Positions 36,420 through 46,100 of a stretch of 64,000 nt of DNA are shown here, one piece after another; within the stretch, counting starts at the first letter, position 1; each line of letters opens with the position of its first letter. The notes under the pieces are model-generated. The model ran no database searches. It saw only the letters and a list, made by a program, of their open reading frames with translations, and had not been told where the DNA came from. The DNA lies in contig NC_092312.1 of NCBI RefSeq assembly GCF_036785885.1, positions 39,721,239 to 39,785,238 on the forward strand, given 5' to 3'. This stretch comes from Coffea arabica (taxonomy: Eukaryota; Streptophyta; Magnoliopsida; Gentianales; Rubiaceae). The position numbers were made by a program, and so were the translations under genes.

Positions 36420-36494
36420 TTACTCATTTAGTGCACATAATGCATTCAAACAGTGATTTTTAGTTAAGGCCCATGGATCAATATTTACAATGAT
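36420..36494. other. Plant sequence between the solo LTR and the viral array
   Basis: Seventy-five bases without recognised features. The left edge of the array lies at about 36495, where similarity to the other unit junctions (gctttcacattgcag) begins. The bases just left of it (acaatgat) differ from those at internal junctions (aaaggtcc). Confidence 0.7.
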
Positions 36495-36496
36495 GC

Positions 36497-36856
36497 TTTC
36501 ACATTGCAGAATATGTTAATGCATATGTACATATATGACAAAATAACTTGATCCCAGATGTTCTTGTGCTCCACCTCCAAATTTGACATAGTGACGTGGT
36601 CACATGAGCAGAAAAACTACAATTCAAGTTAGTTGATTGTTTGAATCAGTCAACAGAAGCAATAATGCTATGGAGTCATCTCTTAAGTCCGTCAACAAAC
36701 ATGTTTTCAGTTTTTTAATAAATGTTGTAATAGTTAAAAAAAAAGTCTTCACGTACACTTTATGCTGATCGCGAGATCATTCTTCATAGCCACAAGAAAG
36801 TTATATTAGAAAGACATCTCTATATGATTTAGAATTATTACAAGCAGAAGAAATAA
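36497..36856 (+). pseudogene. Degenerate stretch upstream of the protease frame, unit 1
   Basis: In phase with the protease frame the text is readable but interrupted by about ten stops. Protein-like patches are FHIAEYVNAYVHI, LVDCLNQSTEAIMLW and ADREIILHSHKKVILE. It could be the decayed C-terminal part of an upstream viral gene or a noncoding spacer; I cannot tell which. It contains GTGACGTGGTCAC (about 36591-36603), an inverted repeat with an ACGTGG bZIP-type core. It recurs at the start of every unit. Confidence 0.4.
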
Positions 36857-39091
36857 AACATAGATCTAGAAATCTCTCCAAGAATAGAAGAAATAAAACA
36901 TAATTATGATTTAGAATTATTACAAGCAGGAACATCAAATATAACGTCCATAGAAGTAAAAACTCGAATAAAAATAAGAGATTTTGAAACACAATTATTA
37001 GCAGTAATAGACACAGGAGCTAGTAATATAGTAATCCAACAAGAATTAATTCCAGAAAAATATTATGAAAAAGCATACCATATTAGAACAGCTAGACAAA
37101 TGGATGGAAGTACATATACATATGATACAACATTACATAATTCTTTATTGTTTTTTGAAATAGATAACATATACTGTACACAACCATATCCGGTAACAGA
37201 AATATATATTAGAAGTTTTCCTTATCAAATGATATTAGGACTATCATTTATTTTACTGGCATATCATGGCATAATCTTTACCAGAACAGGATTAACATTT
37301 CTTAGAGAACATTTTCTACCATATAATACTTTTTTAACAAGCAATAAATTCAAAATAAATAAAGATGATAAATTTACAAATAAACAAACGAGACTTTTAG
37401 GACTAGAAGGAAAAGATAATTGTAAATGTGATATAAAAGGTAGTTGTAAGAATGATTCAACCCAAGAATATAGGGGGAAGGATCGGGAAACTAATTCTTT
37501 TGACAATATGGAGATGACTGGAGAAAGGCCTTTATACTTGTCACAAAGAATTCAAACTTGCTTAGAAGACGAAGAAATTAAAGAATATTTAGAGATAGAA
37601 AATTACGACACAATAGAAACTATTTTAAATAATGAAAAATTATATAATCTGTTAGATACAGGACATAGAGATATAGATCAACTAATAAGTGAATTAGAAA
37701 AATTAGAAATTTTTGGAGAAAATCCAACAATTCATTGGGATAAGGACAAAACAGAATGTAAATTAGATATTTTAAATCCAAATCTAAAAATTAGCACAGC
37801 AAAGATAGAAGCTAGTAATGACGATATAAAAGAATTCGAAATGCATATAGCAGATCTAAATAAGTTAAAAATAATTAGAAGAAGTACTAGCCCATATAGA
37901 AGTGCAGCATTCATAGTTAAAAAACATAGTGAAATAGTTAGAGGAAAAAGTAGAATGGTAATAAATTATAAGAGACTAAATGATAATACTAAGGAAGATA
38001 ACTATGATATACCAGATAAAAACGAGCTAATAAATAGAATCCAATATAGATATATTTTTAGTAAATTTGATTGTAAGTCAGGATTTTGGCAAGTTAAAAT
38101 GCATAAAGACAGTATAGAATGGACAGCTTTTACATGTCCTTTAAGACATTATGAATGGTTAGTAATGCCTTTTGGGTTAAAAAATGCACCAGCCATATTC
38201 CAAAGAAAAATGGATAATATTTTTAATAAATATAAAGAGTTTATCATAATATATATAGATAATATTTTAGTATTCTCAAAAAACAAAGAAGAACATATAA
38301 GTCATCTAAAATTGGTTTTCTCCGAATTTATTAAACATGGAATAATAATCAGTAATAAAAAAGTACAATTTTTTAGAAAGAATATAGAATTCTTAGGAAC
38401 CGAAATAGGACAAGGAAAAATAAAATTACAACCACATATTTGTAAAAAGGTTCTAGAATTTCCAGACAAGAGAGAAGAAACAAAGAAACTCCAACGATTC
38501 TTAGGATTATTAAATTATGCAAGACCTTTTGTTAAAAATTTAAATAATTTGGTAGCACCATTGTATAATAAAACCTCTTTAAAGCGACAAAAATTCTTTA
38601 ACAAAGAAGACGTCAGACTAATACAAGAAATTAAACAAACAATAAGCAATTTACATGATCTAAAATTACCATTAGATACGGATTACTTGATAATAGAATG
38701 TGATGGTAGTAGTACCGGATGGGGAGCAGTTCTTTTTGCAAAACCAAATAAGTATAGCAGTAAAAATAGTGAACAAATCTGTAGATATGCTAGTGGAAAA
38801 TATAAGGAAAAAGGCAACAGGAGTAGTATAGATAATGAATTATTAGCAATAAAGTATAGTTTAGATAATTTTAGACTTTTTATAATCAATAAATCTGAAA
38901 TAACTATTAGAACAGACTATGAAGCAATAAAAAAGTTCTTTGATAAACATAACGAAAAAAGAAATTCTACTAGAAGATGGTTAAATTTTGTAGATAGTAT
39001 TATTGGTAATGGATATAAAGTAATTTTCGAACACATTAAAGGTAAAGACAATAGTTTAGCAGATTTTTTAACAATTCTTCTGATCTCTTAG
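36857..39091 (+). pseudogene. Protease-reverse transcriptase-RNase H frame, unit 1 (RT active site mutated)
   Basis: The frame is open from 36857, just after a TAA; its first ATG is at 37100. The aspartic protease motif DTGAS is at 37010-37024, upstream of that ATG, with the flap-side motif ILGLSF near residue 46 of the ATG numbering. RT spans about residues 235-430: FSKFDCKSGFWQ, then VMPFGLKNAPAIFQ, then YIDN at 385-388, where units 2-4 have YIDD. The change is G to A at 38261 and removes a metal-binding aspartate, so this copy should lack polymerase activity. RNase H follows with D535, E580, D606 and D655. It ends TAG three bases before the next ORF. True initiation may be non-AUG or through a polyprotein. 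Other unit-1 variants are L and I where units 3-4 have Q and M around residues 54 and 59. Confidence 0.9.
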
Positions 39092-39094
39092 CAG

Positions 39095-40633
39095 ATGACA
39101 TATAACTTCCAGAAAGTTAAAATTGGCCGGTGGGAACTTACAAAGTACCCTAAAGGTACAAGTCTACATTTCCATAGTCAAGAGGAAGGTAATTTAGAAG
39201 ACATCCTGCAGGATATCTTAAATAACCTCTGGAATAGCAGAAATAGCACTGATAAAGTTAGAAGTCTTAATATCTTAGTATTTTATTTTAGCAATCTTCC
39301 AAAACAAAGCTTTTCATATTATGTAGTAGTTAAAGGAAAAATACCTGGAATCTATTCCAAATGGATTTCCGTTATAGAACAAATAAATCATTTTCGTAAT
39401 CCTTTATGGAATGCATTTCATAGTATACATGAAGCACTAGAATTTGCTAGGCAAAATGTAGGAACAACATTTTATGTAGATCCTAAAGCTAGCATGGATA
39501 GCATGAGGGTTCCAGTATATCAAAATACAGATGCCCCTAGTAGTAGTAGAAATTATCAATATGCATTAGAAAAAGATAACACAAATAGAATAGAATTTTG
39601 TAGACACTGCAAGAGCATGGAGCAAGCTATTAGAAGTTTAAATTTAAAGTGTAGAAATTTTGAAGAAGAAGATTTTTCTCAAAAAGAAAAAATAAAATCC
39701 TTAACTGAACAGCTCAAACAAATGTATAAGATCTCAGGCTCACAAGGAGATACTATTCTCTCACAAATTTCTGAGATTGGAGAGCTCAAAGGAAGGCTGT
39801 CTTATACAGCATCTCATATGGCCAGTTCTTCATCTGGCCCAATAAAACAACCAATCTTTATAAAAGAAAAGCCCATTTCAGAAAGACCATTTGAATTTCT
39901 TAAGTCCAGAATATTCTTTAAACCATACCATCTACTTAGTTTCCTCCCTTTGCATATCCAAGAAATTATTAGCCAAAAAGCCCAAGCCCAATATTATTCA
40001 AAATTAATGGTAGTTCAACAATACTTTTATGACATAGCAAAAGATCCGATTAGAAATACAGCAACCATTAGACTAAATCCATCTTTCTTCATAGACCCAG
40101 AAAAACATTGCCCAAACAATCCAGAAGCCTGTGATCACCAAAAAATAAATAACCATTGTATACATACACTCAGTAATTTTTTCATAAGAGCCACTATTAT
40201 TTTATCAAAATATTCATCCCCAAAGATACTGAGAATAAATGGGGAAAGAGTTATTTTAATACCACAATTTCTCATGGATACCGGATTCCTAGAAAAGATT
40301 ATTGTTACAAATCCAGAAGATACTCATTGTCTTGGAACTCCTTTCGGATACTTCATCAGAAAAATGTTAGACTATGGACAGTGGGCAACTGTACATATCA
40401 AATCCGCGCCGGCAGAATGGACAGGACTTTTTGATATAGAACCTGCAATACATAGAATGATGATTACAGTTAGCAACATACCACCAGCAAGAAGAACGAC
40501 AGAAGAACTAGAGAAAATCAGCAGCAGTCTAGTGGAATGTCCATTAGAATTAAAGGAACAATTGATAAATGCTAAAATGATCCAATTAGCTTACAGACAT
40601 TTCATAGATCAATGGGAAAATGAATTAGATTAG
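39095..40633 (+). CDS. Viroplasmin/transactivator-type protein (TAV), unit 1
   Basis: This is a 512-residue intact frame. Residues about 75-120 form a caulimovirus viroplasmin (RNase H1 N-terminal-like) domain, with YYVVVKGKIPGIYSKW and a downstream FHSIHEALEFAR. A likely coiled coil lies at about 185-225, starting near a CRHC motif. In caulimovirids this protein forms inclusion bodies and permits translation of downstream ORFs on polycistronic RNA. Only three bases separate it from the pol stop, consistent with coupled expression. Unit-1 variants: R12, L38, Q209 and M429 where the other units have Q, Q, E and I. It lacks a tail that lies in another frame just downstream. Confidence 0.85.
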   Translation: MTYNFQKVKIGRWELTKYPKGTSLHFHSQEEGNLEDILQDILNNLWNSRNSTDKVRSLNILVFYFSNLPKQSFSYYVVVKGKIPGIYSKWISVIEQINHFRNPLWNAFHSIHEALEFARQNVGTTFYVDPKASMDSMRVPVYQNTDAPSSSRNYQYALEKDNTNRIEFCRHCKSMEQAIRSLNLKCRNFEEEDFSQKEKIKSLTEQLKQMYKISGSQGDTILSQISEIGELKGRLSYTASHMASSSSGPIKQPIFIKEKPISERPFEFLKSRIFFKPYHLLSFLPLHIQEIISQKAQAQYYSKLMVVQQYFYDIAKDPIRNTATIRLNPSFFIDPEKHCPNNPEACDHQKINNHCIHTLSNFFIRATIILSKYSSPKILRINGERVILIPQFLMDTGFLEKIIVTNPEDTHCLGTPFGYFIRKMLDYGQWATVHIKSAPAEWTGLFDIEPAIHRMMITVSNIPPARRTTEELEKISSSLVECPLELKEQLINAKMIQLAYRHFIDQWENELD

Positions 40634-40869
40634 TATATGAAAATAAGATACAAAAGATATATGTCCCATACAGGTTTAAGTTAGAAAAAGATTTCACTAT
40701 AAGTACCAATTATCCAGAAGTCTTTGAAAAATATTTGGAAGGATATTATATGAGCACAGGAGCAAAGCATTTGGATATAGAAGCAGACGAAGAATATAAT
40801 GATGACCATTATTGGGAAACAATGGGACCGGAAGAAATGAGCAACATCGAAAATATGATGGAAGGATAA
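40624..40869 (+). pseudogene. Out-of-frame acidic tail after TAV, unit 1
   Basis: This is an 81-codon open stretch overlapping the TAV end by 10 bases in another frame, with no ATG until 40750. It reads as protein (KIYVPYRFKLEKDF, PEVFEKYLEGYY, ADEEYNDDHYWE) with an acidic end. Its position suggests it was the C-terminal part of TAV before an indel, or a small separate ORF. The same break is in units 2-4. Confidence 0.55.
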
Positions 40870-40897
40870 TTTTTGCAAAGTTGATTTAACATTTTCA

Positions 40898-41120
40898 GGC
40901 CATATTGTATAAAGCTATTTTGACCACATTGTATAAATCGGTCATAAAGCTGATAAAGCATTTATTAGTTGTCGGCCACATTGTATAGTCTGGCCATATT
41001 GATTTGACGTTTTTAGCATCTATAATTACGGATAGGACTCAAGTCCGTAACAAGTCATATCCACGAACTTTAAGTCAAAAATTTTAAGTCCGCACAGTCT
41101 GCATAGGCAGTCTATAAAAG
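40898..41120 (+). promoter_or_regulatory. Pararetroviral promoter, unit 1, TATA box intact
   Basis: TATAAAAG lies at 41113-41120. Upstream, a direct repeat related to GGCCACATTGTATA occurs three times (40898, 40922, 40974), with a shorter fourth at 40992 (GGCCATATTGATTTGACG), giving an enhancer-like cluster that includes a TGACG core. The position after TAV and before the leader matches the pregenomic RNA promoter of caulimovirids. The transcription start would fall about 30 bases downstream. Confidence 0.7.
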
Positions 41121-41149
41121 CATACGTCCCAAACCAATGTTGGGCACGA

Positions 41150-41571
41150 TGCATCTTCATCCTGTAAATTAAAGCATCCAATATAAAACTCCAAAATTCT
41201 TCATACGTTTTTTAGCAGCTCTTACAATCTTTAGCTCTCTCATATTGCTAGCATAAGACGAAAGAGAAACAGGAAAGTAGAGATTAAGGCAGCCAACCCT
41301 AGATTAAATCCAAACAACCGGAAACTCTGAAAAAGATACCTTGTTTTTAGACTCCTAAAAGACCAAAAGACGGTATAGTACCCATCAAAGTCTTTCAGTT
41401 GCAAAGCAGGCGTCAGGGGAAGCTCCGGTGAGGCAAAACTTCTAATCACAAGATTCCCATTTTCATAGCATCGGAAGGAAAATTTGGATTTAAAGCAAGG
41501 AAGGTAAAATCTCAGTTATCTTTCTTAAAGTATCTAGTACTCACCATTTCTAAAAATTCCAGCTATTTATT
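41150..41571 (+). other. Presumed pregenomic RNA leader, unit 1
   Basis: About 420 bases between the promoter and the first ORF, with several short ATG-stop pairs as is usual for caulimovirid leaders. No canonical tRNA-Met primer-binding site (TGGTATCAGAGC) was found here. The minus ORF in it at 41240-41449 is a shadow. Confidence 0.5.
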
Positions 41572-41949
41572 TTGATATTTCAATTACTAAATTTTTATAT
41601 GAATTTTGAACCGCCTTTTCAATTTACATCCACTCCAAAAAACGCATACAGACTAGCATTAGAAACCCTCAGACAACCAGGTACATATTATTATTTTGAA
41701 AAAATTTTGGAGGAATTAGAAACAACAGACCAGTGTTTAGCACATATACAAATAGAGAATTAAAGATTATCTAAAGTAGCACACCACCATCCCGCGTCAT
41801 TTCTTAAAAATTTAAGACAAGCAAAAGTAGATTTACTTTGGCATAAATACTCTGAATTAAAATTAATAGAAATGCAAAAATTAGAAGAACAAGAAAAATA
41901 TAATAGTAAAAAGATCTCTCGTAACAAGATATGTGGTATATCGGACTGA
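41572..41949 (+). pseudogene. Short leader-proximal ORF with an internal stop, unit 1
   Basis: Sixty-three codons from ATG 41572 (a second ATG at 41599 gives MNFEPPFQF) end at TAA 41761. The same frame then continues for about 62 codons with the same character (HHHPASFLKNLRQAKVDLLW, KLEEQEKYNSKK) to TGA 41947. The stop is shared by all units, so the ancestral protein was probably longer, about 117-125 residues or the start of a larger one. I do not recognise it. The unit junction follows 37 bases later. Confidence 0.6.
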
Positions 41950-42348
41950 AAAAAAAAACTCTGCTGAACAAACGTACCAAAGGTCCGCTTTCACATTGCA
42001 GAATATGTTAATGCATATGTACATATATGACAAAATAACTTGATCCCAGATGTTCTTGTGCTCCACCTCCAAATTTGACATAGTGACGTGGTCACATGAG
42101 CAGAAAAACTACAATTCAAGTTAGCTGATTGTTTGAATCAGTCAACAGAAGCAATAATGCTATGGAGTCATCTCTTAAGTCCGTCAACAAACATGTTTTC
42201 AGTTTTTTAATAAATGTTGTAATAGTTAAAAAAAAAGTCTTCACGTACACTTTATGTTGATCGCGAGATCATTCTTCATAGCCACAAGAAAGTTATATTA
42301 GAAAGACATCTCTATATGATTTAGAATTATTACAAGCAGAAGAAATAA

Positions 42349-43179
42349 AACATAGATCTAGAAATCTCTCCAAGAATAGAAGAAATAAAACCTAATTATG
42401 ATTTAGAATTATTACAAGCAGGAACATCAAATATAACGTCCATAGAAGTAAAAACTCGAATAAAAATAAGAGATTTTGAAACACAATTATTAGCAGTAAT
42501 AGACACAGGAGCTAGTAATATAGTAATCCAACAAGAATTAATTCCAGAAAAATATTATGAAAAAGCATACCATATTAGAACAGCTAGACAAATGGATGGA
42601 AGTACATATACATATGATACAACATTACATAATTCTTTATTGTTTTTTGAAATACATAACATATACTGTACACAACCATATCCGGTAACAGAAATATATA
42701 TTAGAAGTTTTCCTTATCAAATGATATTAGGACTATCATTTATTTTACAGGCATATCATGGCATGATCTTTACCAGAACAGGATTAACATTTCTTAGAGA
42801 ACATTTTCTACCATATAATACTTTTTTAACAAGCAATAAATTCAAAATAAATAAAGATGATAAATTTACAAATAAACAAACGAGACTTTTAGGACTAGAA
42901 GGAAAAGATAATTGTAAATGTGATATAAAAGGTAGTTGTAAGAATGATTCAACCCAAGAATATAGGGGGAAGGATCGGGAAACTAATTCTTTTGACAATA
43001 TGGAGATGACTGGAGAAAGGCCTTTATACTTGTCACAAAGAATTCAAACTTGCTTAGAAGACGAAGAAATTAAAGAATATTTAGGGATAGAAAATTACGA
43101 CACAATAGAAACTATTTTAAATAACGAAAAATTATATAATCTGTTAGATACAGGACATAGAGATATAGATCAACTGTGA
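42349..43179 (+). pseudogene. Protease part of the pol frame, unit 2, cut by the insertion
   Basis: The frame is open from 42349 through DTGAS (about 42502) to 43175, then enters the inserted element and stops at TGA 43177-43179. The protease domain is intact, but RT and RNase H are separated from it by 4 kb. From the ATG at 42592 the piece is 195 residues. Confidence 0.9.
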
Positions 43180-46100
43180 CGCCCCCACTTCTCCCTAAGG
43201 CGAACCAAAGGGTATCCGCGGAACGCCTGCCCAACTCTCGTTAGGACTCATTACAATCCATCATTCAAAAGCTCGAAATACTTTAAGTAACTTCCATACA
43301 TAATTAAAGTATTTCAAATATCTCACACTTACAATTATGTAGCTTTCAAGCTTAAATACAACCCAACGGAAAAGGGTACAATAGCCATCCGTTATAATAT
43401 AACTTAAAGTCTTCAAAAGAAAACAATCTAGTACTACTCACGAGTACCCTTGGTCTCGAACTCTGTAAAAGAAAACCACAACGTGGGATGAGTTACACAG
43501 CCCAGTGAGGTTCCAAGACACTCTAACAGTTCAAATAAATCAAGTAGATTGGGCATATCATATGCATGGTTCAAGGTTACACAATGGCATGTTATCATGA
43601 GGTGATAATCATTGTACGGGTAATTTGAGACATTATCATGGTATGAGACATTTATCATGAGACAGTTATTATGGTTCAAGACATTGGCATGTATAGTTCA
43701 CGAGTGATTGGAGCTTATTACAGGCATAGCTCAGGATTTCATATTGGCATTTTAGCATGAAACAACTATCATGATACCAGGTAAACATATACTGTAGGAT
43801 ACGGTGTTCCAGTGGAACTCTGTCGGTCATCTACACCTTATGACTTCCGGATCCCCTCGGTTTGACTGGCCATCACCTTATCCCTCCAGTGGTAATATTC
43901 GAGTATACCGAAACGGTGGCCCAGGGTTCTAACCTACCCGACCGAGCCCAGTCCTGGCTCGAGTAGGTCAGTAACCAAGTTCAGCTTAGAGCTTACAACA
44001 TGCACAGGTAACCAAGTAATTCGACAAAAGGTAAAATTCATCATTTGAGTAGGTCGAGTGAGGTAAAGTACACACTCGTCTAACAATGATGGACAGTTTC
44101 GTATAACATGTGTTTCATGATTATCAAATAATCAAGTGGATATTTAGCACGTAAGCACGTAAGCAATACAAGTTGATTTCATGGAAGCATGTAATTCACG
44201 GATATCGAATAGTCATGTAGATTGGAAATCATGTGAGCAAATAGTCAAGTAATCAGGTAGTCATGTGGGTTGGTAAACGGTTCACGGTTAACGGTTAGCG
44301 GTTGACGGTTGAGTAGTGACGGTTAATTGACAGGCATTTGTCATATGAATAGGCCATCATTGGCCGTTATCCCATTTTTACCATGTGAGAGTCGGGGAGA
44401 TTCACTCTAACGACGTATGCAACCATAGCATACCAAGTCATGTTATTCGAGCATTTCCAAGCATGAGTTATTTATCTCAAAAGAGAACGAGTGCGATAAA
44501 GTACACACTCGACTCCATTTTTCAAAACCGAGTAGGCTAAGCAAGCAATCTAGCAAGTTAAGCATGTATCGAGTTCATATGGTCATTTGATATGGTTAAT
44601 CGTTTAACCAATTCATGTAGATATACAATGCAAGTATACATTCCTTAAATAGGCATGAGTATGGTAAATACTTAACACATAGTACTTAACACTTAATAAT
44701 CATGAAATGAGCATGTCCTAGACTTATTCAATTATGTATTCCTATATGGAGCACTCACCTATTGCAACAAGAGAGTAAATACTCAAACAAGTGTCTAGGC
44801 GTCCACTTCGAGTTTCTCTTGAAGATCCCCTTGAGCGCCTGAACAAATAACCATTAACTATTATACACTATCACTTAGAACCCCTATTTATCAAAGAAGG
44901 TTGTACAATCTAAGGAGAAATCATAAATTGGGCCTTAATTATTAATAATGAAGGCTCAAGAGTAAAGTTTTAAAGTCTAAAGAGAGAGACTAACATTTTC
45001 CATGAAATCGAGTTCAAAATGTTCAATCGGTATCGAGAAAAAAAAGGCAAGTTTCCAAAATCTCATTTTCTAAGAAATTGACAAATTTCAGCTTTGGGTG
45101 TCAATTTTAGAAAAATCGTATCTTGCACTATATAGGTCCAAAATTGGAAAGCTTGATACCGTTGGAAACTTCTTCAAAGCACTAAAAGCTCCTGGAAGAT
45201 ACTTTTCCATGATTCCAAACGGAAGGTATTCAAAAATTGACTCAAAGTTGCTGCTTGGGACCATTAAGACAGTTTCGGGGTTAGTTTTTGACCAACTTTG
45301 AAAATCCTGTAAAATTCACACAATACGAACTAGCCTCCAAAATTTAGCACTCAATTAGAGCTACAATCAAAGTTTAAAATGAAACAAACGGAACAAGAAT
45401 TGAAGTTTTGAGCGCCAAGATATAGTAGCTCAAAGTTGGTAACTTGCATTACCAAGACAGATTTAAATTGGTTTTTGGTCAACTTTGGAAATTCGGCAAA
45501 ATTCACTTGTTTTGAACTAACCTTTGAAATTTGGAAATCAATTAGTGTTGCAATCCAAGAGTATAAGAAAACAAGCGGAATGAGAAATGGAGTTTCGAGC
45601 ACCAAGATATGGTAATTCAAAGTTAGTGAAAATGTGAAACTGTTACATAAATTCCAGGTTTAATTCACAACTTTGGGACTTTGATTGAACATCGAAATGG
45701 ACTCGGAATGGCACCAAATTTGGCAGTATTATCCTACCATATAAGGGCTATTCTTCTACCAAATTTCGTAGGAAAATTCATTCGTAAAGTTGGTTAACGA
45801 AATCACTAAAGTCCCAAGAAGTTCCTCGGCAAATCTGTCTTGGACTTCCGTTTTTCCATTTTCAAAACGTTTGGCCAATAAAACACCTCAAACATGGTTC
45901 ATTTCAGTAGATAATGTCTAAGGTACATTTGATAGGTGATTTATACCAAGAAGCTTCGGAAAACAAGTCCCAAATCATTGTTAGTTACAAATCTGTCCAA
46001 GTGGAAAATTCTATCACTGTAGCAGTTTCAAACTTTGGCCACAACTCACTCAATTCAACTTGGAATTGGGCGTGGTTAATGGCGTTGGAAAGCTCTCTCA

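Larger units (their letters stand above)
36495..41986 (+). repeat. Pararetroviral unit 1 (5,492 bp)
   Basis: This is the leftmost unit, bounded on the left by plant DNA. It differs from units 2-4 by an intact TATAAAAG box, a run of 10 rather than 11 A at 41949-41958, and an RT active-site change. In this unit the short leader ORF, its extension and the protease frame of the next unit are in one reading phase. Confidence 0.9.

Noticed and set aside
37264..40878. Minus-strand ORFs repeated in every viral unit
   Set aside because: They are antisense shadows of pol, TAV and the tail, repeated only because the unit is.
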